Source: Anaerolineales bacterium (lineage in GTDB: Bacteria > Chloroflexota > Anaerolineae > Anaerolineales > Villigracilaceae). Taken from it: a DNA stretch of 50,672 nucleotides. The DNA is taken from positions 1 to 50,672 of the forward strand of contig JASEHI010000010.1 of the NCBI GenBank assembly GCA_030018695.1. The letters run 5' to 3'. The stretch's first letter is position 1, and every line of letters begins with the position of its first letter. The translations under genes and the position numbers were made by a program. Shown here one piece after another: positions 1 to 9,205 of this stretch. The notes below the pieces were generated by a model. It did not search any database, had not been told where the DNA came from, and was given only the letters and a program-made list of their open reading frames with translations.

Positions 1-133
1 CAAGGTAATCCGCCAGAACAGGCCAGGCGACCCCAAGCGCCAGGAATAGCAGGCCGAGAAGAATGACTGCTTTCCAGATGAATTGGGATGGTTTCCAGGG
101 TTTCTTTTTCACAGGGGTGTCCCCCTCTTGCAT
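1..133 (-). CDS. N-terminus of a membrane-anchored protein (partial)
   Basis: The minus strand has an open frame from an ATG at 133 running off the window edge, 44 codons seen. It begins with a short charged segment (MQEGDTPVKKKPWKPSQ) followed by a hydrophobic stretch at about residues 22-40, as in a signal anchor with the positive charges on the cytoplasmic side. The rest of the protein lies outside the window, so neither family nor function can be named. There is no clear Shine-Dalgarno immediately upstream. The assignment as a real gene rests on the lysine-rich/hydrophobic start pattern. Confidence 0.5.
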   Translation of the reverse strand, partial: MQEGDTPVKKKPWKPSQFIWKAVILLGLLFLALGVAWPVLADYL

Positions 134-238
134 GTTTTGTTTCTATGAGTATACAGGAAAACAATGGTCTAGACTATATGACAAAGGTCACGTTTCCGTA
201 ACATACACGGTTGGTGACTTCAGAGAGTGTCTGAAAAG

Positions 239-585
239 TCATGAGGCAGCCAATCTACGGAGCATCAAACGGATCATGGCGATGTAGACGAAAGCCTCAC
301 TTGTTTCCGGCAAACGTTCATAATCTCTTGCCAGGCGACGCTGGCGAACCAACCATCCAAAGTGCGTTCCACAACCCAGCGTTTCGGTAGGATCTGAAAT
401 CCAATCTGACCTTCTTGCTTTTCGACGATTTCCAACTTCCAACCAAAGACTTCTTCCACCCAGGCAATCAGAGTTCCGCGATAACCTCCGTCAGCCCAGA
501 TGAGTTCCAGTCGTTTGACAAGTTCTTCGTGTTCTGCCAATCCTGCCAACAGGCGGGAATCCAGATTGAACTGGTTGAAGTTCAC
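239..585 (-). pseudogene. IS5-family transposase remnant (frameshifted)
   Basis: This is the C-terminal half of a DDE transposase of the IS5 type, split over two frames. In the frame of 274-585 one sees ADGGYRG and then ILPKRWVVERT, the usual lead-in to the catalytic glutamate. In the frame of 239-442 the protein continues as FGWLVRQRRLARDYERLPE and ends with IRLMLRRLAAS. Reading across needs a one-base frameshift near 355-362. The N-terminal half is missing. The sequence GAGTGTCTGAAAAGTC at about 225-240 resembles an IS5-type terminal inverted repeat and probably marks the right end. No matching left end is recognisable. The element is therefore dead. Confidence 0.8.
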
Positions 586-738
586 AATGGTTCCTGTTCT
601 TCAGAAGTCAAGCGGGTTTCAGGGGGGATCGAGCGGAGGCTCAAGCGGTACTGCAACAGCGACTGCTGAAATGATTGATGAATAGGACAATAAGATACTC
701 GATAGCGGGGGGACTGTCAAGGGGCGGTTGGAAATTAT

Positions 739-800
739 TTGTCAGACAATTGACATCCTCCCCCTTTTTTGCTAAACTATGGATAAAGTTGTCAGACAAC
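739..800 (+). promoter_or_regulatory. Promoter with two identical 11-bp operator palindromes
   Basis: A -35 box TTGACA at 750-755 and a -10 box TAAACT at 773-778 are separated by exactly 17 bp. Two copies of TTGTCAGACAA flank it: one at 739-749 abutting the -35, the other at 789-799, just past the expected start site. The second extends to GTTGTCAGACAAC. The site fits the general GntR-family pattern GT-N3-AC. The GntR/UTRA regulator at 6014-6733 is the obvious candidate ligand. The sites are visible in the sequence; the regulator assignment is inferred. Confidence 0.75.
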
Positions 801-812
801 CTTCTTTGGTTT

Positions 813-886
813 GATAGTCACATAGTCTGATGGTCAAATAGTCAGACTGCTCGACTATCAGACTATCAGACTATCAGACTATAAGA
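813..886 (+). repeat. GACTATCA tandem array with inverted arms
   Basis: The right arm carries near-perfect repeats of GACTATCA (about 854-886). The left arm carries the complementary motif in degenerate form (ATAGTCACATAGTCTGATGG...). The whole can therefore fold into a long imperfect hairpin. It lies between the promoter and the start codon at 889, in the 5' untranslated region, and leaves no recognisable Shine-Dalgarno. Confidence 0.85.
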
Positions 887-888
887 CC

Positions 889-2274
<1,386 letters not shown>

Positions 2275-2388
2275 AATGTCCGAAGCAGGTATCAGTCGCT
2301 TTGTTCGCTGGCAATCCTGCTGCCGCTGTTTCAAATCGGCGCGGTGGTTGCGCTGTGGAAGGATCGAAAGTGATTTAAAGGTTTTCAA

Positions 2389-2646
2389 ATGGATGAGAAA
2401 CGCCCTTTGACCAAAGAAGAGATTGCAGAAATCGTGCGCGGACTTGGCCCGGTTGATTGGGTGCAGGTCAAGTTGCTGGCCGCGCTGCCGCCTGAAAAAA
2501 GGATTATTCCTGCTTTACAGGCGCAAGAGTTTTCCATGGCGGGCTTGCGCGGTACGTTCTTGAAGCGGTTTCCTGGCCAGACGCTTTCCGAAATCAATAT
2601 GAAAGTCCTGGCGTATCTGACGCCAGTTCGGATGGAAGCAAAGTGA
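2389..2646 (+). CDS. Small partner protein of a nucleotidyltransferase pair
   Basis: An 85-residue, probably helical cytoplasmic protein with no family I recognise. Its stop codon overlaps the GTG start of the following nucleotidyltransferase (GTGA), which implies translational coupling and a shared function. The same layout, a small ORF overlapping a DxD nucleotidyltransferase, recurs at 3268-4169, 8404-9205 and 36342-37273. In toxin-antitoxin systems with nucleotidyltransferase toxins the small first gene is often the antitoxin. That role is inferred from arrangement only. Confidence 0.6.
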   Translation: MDEKRPLTKEEIAEIVRGLGPVDWVQVKLLAALPPEKRIIPALQAQEFSMAGLRGTFLKRFPGQTLSEINMKVLAYLTPVRMEAK

Positions 2647-3260
2647 CCGCATTCTCATTTTACGTTCGTGTTGTCAATGCCCTGGATGAAATCGGCGCGC
2701 CCTATATGATTGTGGGCGCTTTTGGCGGCTATCCCTTTGGAATCAGCCGGGTGACGTATGACATTGACATACTTGTGGATTTACATGAGCAAGATTTTGA
2801 TGCCTTGTCGCAAGCATTTCCTCTTCCGCGTTATTATGCCGACCCGGAAATGATGCGAAATTCTGTTGCGATGGGAATCATGTTCAACATCATTGATACG
2901 GGCGAAGGCGTAAAAGCCGATTTGGTGCCGCTGAAACGAGAGCCTGAATATCGAATCGCATTTGAACGCCGCATCCGGCGAAAATTCACGGTTGGCTCAG
3001 GTGAAACCTTCGAAGCCTGGGTTGCCCAACCGACCGACATTATCATCGGCAAATTGAAAGCATGGGAAGAAGGCAGGTCGAACAAGCATCCCAATGATAT
3101 TCACGCCATGCTGGTCTTTTTTCTCAGTGGCTACAGTGACTACCTTATTGATTTGGATACCATTTCAGCCGAGGCAACCCGCCTTGGGCCGGAAACACTC
3201 GAATTGTGGAATCAACTCGTTGCCCGCGCGCAGGCCGAAGTCCGGGCGCGTGACGCATAA
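2643..3260 (+). CDS. Nucleotidyltransferase-fold protein (MNT/AbiEii-like)
   Basis: A 205-residue protein with a polymerase-beta-like nucleotidyltransferase core. The motif PYMIVGAFGGYPFG (about residues 19-32) corresponds to the usual GG/S loop, followed by the catalytic pair in YDIDILVDL (D40 and D42). Further on, PTDIIIGKLKAWEEG resembles the C-terminal lysine/aspartate helix motif of toxin-type nucleotidyltransferases. It starts with GTG inside the stop of the upstream small ORF. Such proteins commonly modify tRNA or a protein partner as toxins. Whether this one is a toxin is not shown. It sits as an accessory insertion in the purine catabolism region. Confidence 0.7.
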   Translation: MTAFSFYVRVVNALDEIGAPYMIVGAFGGYPFGISRVTYDIDILVDLHEQDFDALSQAFPLPRYYADPEMMRNSVAMGIMFNIIDTGEGVKADLVPLKREPEYRIAFERRIRRKFTVGSGETFEAWVAQPTDIIIGKLKAWEEGRSNKHPNDIHAMLVFFLSGYSDYLIDLDTISAEATRLGPETLELWNQLVARAQAEVRARDA

Positions 3261-3267
3261 CCCTATT

Positions 3268-3573
3268 ATGGACACCCACCTTCCCGCATCCGCCTACAAA
3301 TACTTCTGGGATATCAACCCGGCCGAGCTGGATGTCACCGCGCATCCGCGCTACGTCATCGAGCGGCTGCTGGAATACGGCGATTTCCCTGAGCTGCGCT
3401 GGCTGTTTGCCCATTTCAGCCGCGAGGAGATCATCGAAACGCTCAAACATTCGCGCAGGTTTTCGCGGCGGCGGGCAGTGTTTTGGGCGAATTTCCTAGA
3501 CGTGTCTCGACAGGATGTGCCATGTTTGAAGAGGTCTTACCAGGAACAACGCGGCGCTATCTGGCCCTATTAG
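3268..3573 (+). CDS. AbiEii-partner small protein (DUF6922-like)
   Basis: A 101-residue protein with a conserved-looking core (HPRYVIERLLEYGDFPELRW, then RFSRRRAVFWANFLDV). A clear relative is encoded at 36989-37273 (ALLVIERILAYGNRVEVRW ... RYHLWCVVLDL), also directly before an AbiEii-type nucleotidyltransferase. I recall such proteins as DUF6922 but cannot verify that here. The ATG at 3268 is chosen because similarity to the second copy begins just after it. The 3' end overlaps the next gene by about 52 bp in another frame. It is probably the antitoxin or specificity partner; its C-terminal tail (KRSYQEQRGAIWPY) may just be overlap-derived. Confidence 0.7.
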   Translation: MDTHLPASAYKYFWDINPAELDVTAHPRYVIERLLEYGDFPELRWLFAHFSREEIIETLKHSRRFSRRRAVFWANFLDVSRQDVPCLKRSYQEQRGAIWPY

Positions 3574-4169
3574 CCGAAAAAGGCCTCAGCACGCCTTTCT
3601 ATTTGGGAGGCGGCACAGCCGTGGCCTTGCATTTGGGACATCGCCTCTCGATTGATCTGGATTTCTATTGTCCCGAGCACTTCGAGGTGGCCGTTCTTGA
3701 CGCTCGTTTGCAAGAACTGGGAGTCTATCGCCGTGAACGCCTGTCGGAAGACACTCTCCTGGGCGCATTGGAGGATCTGCGCATCAGTTTCTTTTGGTAT
3801 CGCTATCAACTCATGGAGCAACCGCTCATCGCCTTGGGTACGCGCATCCTCCGGCTGCCAGACCTGGCTGCGATGAAAATCGAAGCAATCGCCCAGCGGA
3901 ACACCAAACGTGATTTCATTGACCTGTATTTTATGGCGCGCGAGGCTGGCATCGCTCCTCAAAAAGCCATCGAGTACCATCGCGCTAAATTTTCAGGCCT
4001 TGATATCAATCAAACTCATCTGATTCTTTCACTCGGTTACTTCGAAGAGGCCGATGACGATATCATGCCGCCGATGCTGAAACCTGCATCGTGGAAAGAA
4101 ATCAAGCGCTACTTCACCCGTGAGAGCCAGGCGCTGGCAAAAAGCAATTTTTTGACCTTTGACCTTTGA
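3522..4169 (+). CDS. Nucleotidyl transferase AbiEii/AbiGii toxin family protein
   Basis: A 215-residue protein with the family hallmarks: FYLGGGTAVALHLGHRLS followed by IDLDFY (catalytic DxD), then LPDLAAMKIEAIAQRNTKRD with FIDLYFM, the typical K...RxxxKDxxDLY motif. These proteins are nucleotidyltransferase-fold toxins known from abortive-infection and type IV-like toxin-antitoxin systems. The ATG at 3522 lies inside the partner gene, so the two are translationally coupled. The last residues (NFLTFDL) are encoded by a TTTGACC tandem repeat that has replaced or extended the natural end. An identically arranged locus lies at 36342-37273 on the other strand. Confidence 0.85.
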   Translation: MFEEVLPGTTRRYLALLAEKGLSTPFYLGGGTAVALHLGHRLSIDLDFYCPEHFEVAVLDARLQELGVYRRERLSEDTLLGALEDLRISFFWYRYQLMEQPLIALGTRILRLPDLAAMKIEAIAQRNTKRDFIDLYFMAREAGIAPQKAIEYHRAKFSGLDINQTHLILSLGYFEEADDDIMPPMLKPASWKEIKRYFTRESQALAKSNFLTFDL

Positions 4170-4188
4170 CCTTCGGCCTTTGACCCTC
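4150..4188 (+). repeat. TTTGACC tandem array
   Basis: Four to five imperfect copies of TTTGACC(T) overlap the 3' end of the AbiEii-like gene and fill the gap before adenine deaminase. One of the site-specific simple arrays found across this window. Confidence 0.85.
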
Positions 4189-4200
4189 CCCGGAGATACC

Positions 4201-6000
4201 ATGCCCTCCTCCCTCACCAAAGCCCTCATTGATGTTGCCATGGGTCGCGTCCCCGCCGACCTGGTCATCCGCAACGGACAGTGGGTCTGCGTCCAGTCGG
4301 GCGAAATCGTGCCGGATACCGACATTGCCATCAAAGATGGTCACATCGCCTACGTCGGCCCGGATGCCTCGCACACCATTCGTAAAGATACGATTGTCGT
4401 GGACGCGGGCGACAGGTACCTCGTCCCCGGCCTGCTGGATGGGCACATGCACGTCGAATCGGGCATGTTGACCGTCACCGAGTTCGTCCGCGCCGTCATC
4501 CCGCACGGGACGACCGGCATGTTCGTTGACCCGCACGAGATTGCCAATGTCTTCGGGTTGAAAGGCGTCAAGTTGATGGTGGACGAGGCGGCCAAACAGC
4601 CGATCCACGTTTGGGTGCAGATGCCCTCCTGCGTCCCGTCCGCGCCCGGATTTGAGTCATCCGGCGCGGAGATCAGCCCCGCAGAGATCGCTGAGGCGAT
4701 GAGCTGGCCCGGCATCATTGGCCTGGGTGAGATGATGAATTACCCCGGCGTGACGCGCGGCGACGAGAAAATGCTGGCCGAAATGGAGACCACGCGCCGC
4801 GCCGGCAAGGTCATCGGCGGACATTACCCCTCGCCCGACCTGGGACTGCCGTTTCATGGCTACGCAGCGGGCAGCGCGGAAGATGACCATGAAGGCACAA
4901 CACTGGAGGATGCCATCGCCCGCGTGCGTCAGGGGATGAAGGCCATGCTGCGTTATGGCTCGGCCTGGCAGGACGTGGCCGCCCAGGTCGCCGCGCTGAC
5001 AAAGATGGGTCTCGATTCGCGCCGCTTCATCCTCTGCACCGATGACTCGCACGCCGCCACATTGGTACAGGATGGTCACATGGACAGGGTGGTTCGCCAT
5101 GCCATCTCCCAGGGCTTACCGCCAATGACCGCCATTCAAATGGCGACCATCAATACTGCCGAACATTTTGGCTTAAGCCGCGATATCGGCCTGATTGCGC
5201 CCGGCCGCTGGGCGGACATTTTACTGGTGGACGACTTGAACGATTTTCGCGCCGAACTGGTCATTGCGAGAGGCCAGGTGGTGGCAGAGAAGGGCAGGCT
5301 GCGCATCGAGCTGCCCAAAGCGACATTTCCCGGTTGGGTCGTCCAGTCCGTCCACCTGAAGCAGCCGTTGACGGCAGACGATTTCAAAGTGCGCGTAGAC
5401 GGGAGTTCAGCCAAGGCCTCGAAAGTAAACGTCAACGTCATCGGCGTAATCGAGAACCAGGCGCCGACCAGGCATTTGCAGATGATCCGTCCGGTTAATG
5501 AGGCTCAAGTCCACGTGAACACGGCAGTTGATCTGGCAAAAATTGCCCTCGTCGAACGTCATCGCGGCAACGGCGGCCTGCAAGTTGGGCTGGTGCAGGG
5601 ATTTGGCTTCACTCAGCCGTGCGCCGTAGCCTCCACTGTCGCGCATGACAGCCACAATATGATCGTGGTCGGTACAGACGAGGCGGATATGGCCCTGGCG
5701 GTCAACAAGCTGGCCGAGGTTGGCGGCGGACAGGTGGTGGTGAAGCAGGGCCAGGTCATCGGCCTGGTCGAGTTGAACATCGCCGGACTGATGTCCACTG
5801 AGCGTGCAGAAAAGGTGGCTAAGAAAGCGATTTCAATACTGGATGGCTTCCGTGCCTGCGGTTGTAAGCTCAACAATCCCAACATGACCCTGAGCCTGCT
5901 GGCGCTGGTCGTTATTCCAGAGTTGCGCATCTCGGATAAGGGTCTGGTGGACGTGACCCGCTTCGAATTCCTGCCAGTGGTGCAGGGCCCGGCAGCCTAG
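4201..6000 (+). CDS. ade: Adenine deaminase
   Basis: A 599-residue adenine deaminase of the amidohydrolase superfamily, converting adenine to hypoxanthine and ammonia in the cytoplasm. The metal-binding H82-M-H84 sits in LLDGHMHVESG, followed by VDPHEIANVFG, GGHYPSP and CTDDSHA, all typical of bacterial Ade. The C-terminal part with HNMIVVGTDEADMALAVN and LNNPNMTLSLLALVVIPELR matches the usual C-terminal domain. The ATG at 4201 is chosen because GGAG lies 6-7 bases upstream and the family N-terminus (IDVAMGRVPADLVIRNG) begins there; an upstream in-frame start at 4159 is only repeat sequence. It feeds hypoxanthine into the purine degradation cluster. Confidence 0.95.
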   Translation: MPSSLTKALIDVAMGRVPADLVIRNGQWVCVQSGEIVPDTDIAIKDGHIAYVGPDASHTIRKDTIVVDAGDRYLVPGLLDGHMHVESGMLTVTEFVRAVIPHGTTGMFVDPHEIANVFGLKGVKLMVDEAAKQPIHVWVQMPSCVPSAPGFESSGAEISPAEIAEAMSWPGIIGLGEMMNYPGVTRGDEKMLAEMETTRRAGKVIGGHYPSPDLGLPFHGYAAGSAEDDHEGTTLEDAIARVRQGMKAMLRYGSAWQDVAAQVAALTKMGLDSRRFILCTDDSHAATLVQDGHMDRVVRHAISQGLPPMTAIQMATINTAEHFGLSRDIGLIAPGRWADILLVDDLNDFRAELVIARGQVVAEKGRLRIELPKATFPGWVVQSVHLKQPLTADDFKVRVDGSSAKASKVNVNVIGVIENQAPTRHLQMIRPVNEAQVHVNTAVDLAKIALVERHRGNGGLQVGLVQGFGFTQPCAVASTVAHDSHNMIVVGTDEADMALAVNKLAEVGGGQVVVKQGQVIGLVELNIAGLMSTERAEKVAKKAISILDGFRACGCKLNNPNMTLSLLALVVIPELRISDKGLVDVTRFEFLPVVQGPAA

Positions 6001-6013
6001 AAAGTCAGGGTAA

Positions 6014-6733
6014 ATGACACACCATCCTTTTCGCCGCTTGCAGTCTGACTTGGCTGGGTTGATCGCCTCCTTGCCGCCTGAGAGCAAATTGCCGACCGAG
6101 CCTCTACTGGCTCAACGCATGGGAGTCTCACGGGCAACTTTACGGGAGGCCATGCGCTCGTTCGAAGGGCAGGGGTTGATCCGCCGTCGTCAGGGCGTCG
6201 GGACGTTTGTCGTCGGCCAGGTGCCGGTCATCAATAGCGGCCTCGAGGTTCTGGAGAGCATCGAGACGTCAGCCCGGCGCATAGGATTAGCCGTCTCGGT
6301 GAAAGAATTGCAGGTGAAGAGAATTTCCGCGAGCGAAGATCATGCTCAAGCTTTGGGCGTGCCGCTCGGCACGGCCCTGACGAGTGTTTCGCGCGTGATT
6401 TACACCGACACACGTCCGATTGCCTGTCTGGAGGATGTTCTGCCTGAAGACGTTCTTTCCGCCGCTGAATTGGATGACAAATTCACCGGTTCGGTGCTGG
6501 ACCTCTTGCTGCGCCGCGGTTCTCCAAGTCTGGCCCAGTCCCGGACGGATATCAAGGCAGTCGGCGCTTCCTCGGAGGTGGCGCGTGCGCTGCAAATCCA
6601 GCGCGATGACGTCCTTATCCACTTCGTCGCCCTTTTATATTCGACCTCGGGTCGCGTGGTGGATTATTCGATCAGTTATTTCCTGCCCGGTTATTTCCGC
6701 TTCCATGTGGTGCGGCGGGTGGGTAACACGTAA
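6014..6733 (+). CDS. GntR-family regulator with UTRA domain
   Basis: A 239-residue transcriptional regulator. Residues about 8-68 form the winged helix-turn-helix (LPTEPLLAQRMGVSRATLRE, then GLIRRRQGVGTFV). Residues about 85-235 form a UTRA ligand-binding domain of the HutC subfamily (LGTALTSVSRVIYTDTRPIA ... DYSISYFLPGYFRFHVVRR). It lies 13 bases after adenine deaminase and is probably cotranscribed. It is the natural candidate to bind the two TTGTCAGACAA palindromes at 739-799 and to sense a purine breakdown intermediate. Both target and ligand are inferred. Confidence 0.9.
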   Translation: MTHHPFRRLQSDLAGLIASLPPESKLPTEPLLAQRMGVSRATLREAMRSFEGQGLIRRRQGVGTFVVGQVPVINSGLEVLESIETSARRIGLAVSVKELQVKRISASEDHAQALGVPLGTALTSVSRVIYTDTRPIACLEDVLPEDVLSAAELDDKFTGSVLDLLLRRGSPSLAQSRTDIKAVGASSEVARALQIQRDDVLIHFVALLYSTSGRVVDYSISYFLPGYFRFHVVRRVGNT

Positions 6734-6780
6734 AACGTAAAGCGAAAAACGTAATTACGCATCACGTTTTACGTTTTACG
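6729..6780 (+). repeat. CGTAAAACGTAAA / TTTACGTTTTACG inverted array
   Basis: The left arm repeats the CGTAAAA unit and the right arm carries its complement, ending TTTTACGTTTTACG. The element lies between the GntR gene (overlapping its stop) and the next carbamoyltransferase. It could form a hairpin but lacks a terminator-like U tract. Confidence 0.85.
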
Positions 6781-6813
6781 AATCTCGATTCTCTAATCCT
6801 GGAGGTTTTTAAA

Positions 6814-7770
6814 ATGCGTAGTTTTGCTGGTCGGGACATCCTGTCCCTCAAGGAATTTGAACGACAAGAATTTTTCCACGTCTTCGACGTGGCGGCGGAA
6901 CTGGAACCAATTGCAGTAAGCCGTCGTAACGATGATATGCTCGCAGAGAAGACCTTGGTGACGGCCTTCTATCAGCCGTCCACCCGCACGCGTTTGGCGC
7001 ACGAAGCCGCCATGCACCGCCTGGGCGGTCACGTGACCGGTTTCGCGGATGCCAAAATGACGCGCGCGGGAGACTTCTATCAGGAATCCATCAAGGATAC
7101 GGTCAAGATGCTGGAATTCTACGGCGATGTGATCGTCATGCGCCACTTCCAGCAGGGCGCGCCGCACGAGGCGGCCAAGTGGGCTTCTGTGCCGATCATC
7201 AACGGCGGCGACGGCTGGGGCGAGCACCCCACCCAGATCCTGACCGACCTTTATACAGTGCTAAAGGAAAAGGGCACCATTGACGGCCTGACCTGGCTGG
7301 CAGTCGGTGATATGCGCATGCGCACGATGCACTCGCTCGGCTATGCCCTCAGCCAGTTCGACTGCCCAATTACCTTCGTCTCCCCGCCGGATATGTCGCT
7401 GACTGAGGAATTCAAGGCTGAACTCAAGCAATTCAGCGTGGACTTCAAGGAAGCCGAGCACGTCGAGCAGGCGATTGCTGATGCAGATGTCATTTTGGTC
7501 GAGCCGGTTGTCCAACCCGATTACACCAAGTCGCGTGACGAGCGCGCCGGTAAAGACGTGGGTCTTACCCCCGAAAACTACAAGATCACGCGTGAACTGC
7601 TAGAGAAGAAGGCCAAATCGGACGCCATCCTGCTGCACTCGCTGCCGCGCATGGACGAGGTGCCGACCGATGTGGACATCACCCGCTGGTCGCGCTATTG
7701 GCAGGAGGCTTTCAATGGTGTTGTGATGCGCATGGCGCTGCTGGCGCTGGTGTTGGGAGCGATGGAATAA
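6814..7770 (+). CDS. Aspartate/ornithine carbamoyltransferase family enzyme
   Basis: A 318-residue carbamoyltransferase. The carbamoyl-phosphate motif STRTR is at 56-60, GEHPTQ ends at 141, and HSLPRMDEVPTD begins at H275, closest to the HPLPR-DEI motif of aspartate carbamoyltransferases. A good Shine-Dalgarno (GGAGG) precedes the ATG. No pyrimidine biosynthesis genes are nearby. Instead it sits with adenine deaminase, a YgeW-type carbamoyltransferase and carbamate kinase. Its in vivo role may therefore be catabolic, or transfer to a non-aspartate substrate, rather than UMP synthesis. Family assignment is firm; the substrate is open, and PyrB remains possible. Confidence 0.85.
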   Translation: MRSFAGRDILSLKEFERQEFFHVFDVAAELEPIAVSRRNDDMLAEKTLVTAFYQPSTRTRLAHEAAMHRLGGHVTGFADAKMTRAGDFYQESIKDTVKMLEFYGDVIVMRHFQQGAPHEAAKWASVPIINGGDGWGEHPTQILTDLYTVLKEKGTIDGLTWLAVGDMRMRTMHSLGYALSQFDCPITFVSPPDMSLTEEFKAELKQFSVDFKEAEHVEQAIADADVILVEPVVQPDYTKSRDERAGKDVGLTPENYKITRELLEKKAKSDAILLHSLPRMDEVPTDVDITRWSRYWQEAFNGVVMRMALLALVLGAME

Positions 7771-7847
7771 GAGTCTGATAGTCTGGAGTCTGATAGTCTC
7801 ATAGTCTATGAGACTATCAGATTGATGACTATGAGACTATCAGACTA
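7771..7847 (+). repeat. AGTCTGAT / GACTATCA inverted tandem array
   Basis: A left arm of AGTCTGATAGTCT units and a right arm of AGACTATCAGA units form a long imperfect palindrome right after the carbamoyltransferase stop codon and just upstream of the first S23-family gene copy. The unit is the same as in the arrays at 813-886, 8349-8401 and 24135-24165. Confidence 0.9.
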
Positions 7848-7876
7848 GCGGCTACAAAACTTGAAAGGAAGAAGGA

Positions 7877-8374
7877 ATGACGAAGGTCAGGCGGTTCGAG
7901 GATTTGATTTGCTGACAGAAAGCGCGCAAACTGGCGAATATCATCCATAGCCTGACTCGGTATCCCGAATTTTCTCGGGATTTCAGGTTGCGCGACCAAA
8001 TCCTTGATGCGGCTGGATCGGTGATGCACAATATCGCCGAAGGCAGCGATGCGGGCACGGACCCTGAGTTCGTTCGCTTCTTGAAGATGGCGAGACGTTC
8101 TGCCAGTGAAATACAGTCCGAGTTATATCTGGCTCTGGATCGTAAGTACATCACAGAAGCCGAACTGAAACAGGCTTATAATCAGGCCGATGAAGTCAAG
8201 CGATTGATCAATGGCCTGATCGCCTATCTGCGCAAGAACGGGAAAAATGCCGAACGCCGCATCAGCGAGTCCCAAGCCGACTACATCCTCGATAATCACC
8301 ACGACGTCGAACTTCCCGCCGATTTTCTTTCCACTGGCGATGCCACTAACTACTATCAGACTGACGACTATTAG
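7877..8374 (+). pseudogene. S23/IVP four-helix-bundle protein, nonsense-interrupted (copy 1)
   Basis: From the ATG at 7877 the frame reads MTKVRRFEDLIC, then a TGA at 7913-7915, then QKARKLANIIHSLTR and on through RDFRLRDQILDAAGSVMHN, IAEGSDAGTDPEFVRFLKMA and RRSASEIQSELYLALD without interruption. Copy 2 at 9342-9707 has a tryptophan codon (TGG) at exactly this position (EDLESWKKAR), so a single TGG-to-TGA change broke the gene. The C-terminus runs on into repeat-derived residues (NYYQTDDY). The family is the four-helix bundle protein first seen in 23S rRNA intervening sequences. Re-initiation downstream cannot be excluded. Confidence 0.85.
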
Positions 8375-8401
8375 ACTGGCGACTATCAGACTGGCGACTA
8401 C
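8349..8401 (+). repeat. GACTATCAGACTG tandem array
   Basis: Several imperfect copies of CGACTATCAGACTGG overlap the end of S23 copy 1 and run up to the next start codon. Same unit family as 7771-7847, so the S23 copy is bracketed by related arrays. Confidence 0.9.
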
Positions 8402-8403
8402 CT

Positions 8404-8664
8404 ATGCCTGAAATGACGATCAAGGAATGGGCTGCGGCGTGCCGCGCGGATAACGAGGCCGAGCGCGAAATGCTAAAGCAGGAATTACCTCGGATCCCAA
8501 AAGGATCGGGCGCATTGCGGTATTTTCGCTTGTGTGAATTCCTAAGCCGGCTTTCACCGGATGCCGGTCAGGTATTTGCAGATGAACGGCGCAGACATTA
8601 CCTTGATCTGGAAGAGCGAATGAGAAAGGCTGCCAAACGGCTGGGCTATGATTTTCCAAATTAG
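8404..8664 (+). CDS. Small partner protein of a nucleotidyltransferase pair
   Basis: An 86-residue charged, probably helical protein (EWAAACRADNEAEREMLKQE near the start, RMRKAAKRLGYDF at the end). I recognise no family. Its 3' end overlaps the following nucleotidyltransferase gene by 17 bp, like the other small-ORF/nucleotidyltransferase pairs in this window. The start codon directly follows a GACTATCA array, so no ordinary ribosome-binding site is visible. A regulatory or antitoxin role is inferred from arrangement only. Confidence 0.6.
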   Translation: MPEMTIKEWAAACRADNEAEREMLKQELPRIPKGSGALRYFRLCEFLSRLSPDAGQVFADERRRHYLDLEERMRKAAKRLGYDFPN

Positions 8665-9205
8665 CGTGCTCAAAAAAATCATTGCTTTCTTGGATGAGAA
8701 CGATATCTCATTTGCCGTCATCGGCGGGATCGCCAATGCGGAAAGAGGACGCCCGCGGGCTACAGAAGACGCCGACTTAAAAGTGCTGATCAAGGATAAA
8801 ACGATCTCGGAATTCCGCGCTCTTGCGGAATCCCGTTTCGTACCGCATCGCAGACCATGGTTGGGCAAAGCTGAGAGCGCATTGATTGTCTCTGTGGAAG
8901 TGGAACCGGAAATGGTAGTGGATATGTTGGTGGCGGTATTCCCTTACGAAGAATTTGCAATCCAACGCGCTGAAATAATCGAAATTGACGGCGTTCCTTT
9001 ACCGATTTGTACTGCCGAGGATTTGATCATCCACAAGGCGATCTCAAACCGCAGCCAGGATTGGATAGACATTGAAGGTGTTTTGATCCGTCAGCGCGGT
9101 AAACTGGATGTGAAATACATCCGGCATTGGCTTTCTCAATTTGCCGAAGCCCTCGAAAACCCCGAAATTATGACGCGCTTCAACCAACTGTACGAAACCA
9201 TTTAG
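8648..9205 (+). CDS. Nucleotidyltransferase-fold protein
   Basis: A 185-residue protein with the nucleotidyltransferase signature FAVIGGIANAERGRPRATED followed by ADLKV (catalytic D-x-D/E region at about residues 40-46). A later ICTAEDLIIHKAIS segment matches the conserved ...TAEDLIxxKxxa... helix, then a DWIDIEGVL aspartate motif. It overlaps the 86-residue partner ORF. It belongs to the broad group of small toxin-type or regulatory nucleotidyltransferases. It sits between two S23-family genes, so it may have travelled with them, or the arrays may simply prefer this accessory gap. Confidence 0.75.
   Translation: MIFQISVLKKIIAFLDENDISFAVIGGIANAERGRPRATEDADLKVLIKDKTISEFRALAESRFVPHRRPWLGKAESALIVSVEVEPEMVVDMLVAVFPYEEFAIQRAEIIEIDGVPLPICTAEDLIIHKAISNRSQDWIDIEGVLIRQRGKLDVKYIRHWLSQFAEALENPEIMTRFNQLYETI

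Noticed and set aside
500-685. Gly/Ser/Thr-rich plus-strand frame (GGSSGGSSGTATATAE)
   Set aside because: It might be a tail of a gene cut by the IS5 remnant, but it runs antisense to the transposase and has no other support.
2275-2388. Short hydrophobic frame (SLCSLAILLPLFQIGAVVALW) ending at about 2372
   Set aside because: It resembles the end of a lost membrane protein, but is too short, has no start and cannot be assigned.
7913-7915. TGA read as tryptophan
   Set aside because: Many genes in the window end in TGA and encode Trp by TGG; a nonsense mutation is simpler.
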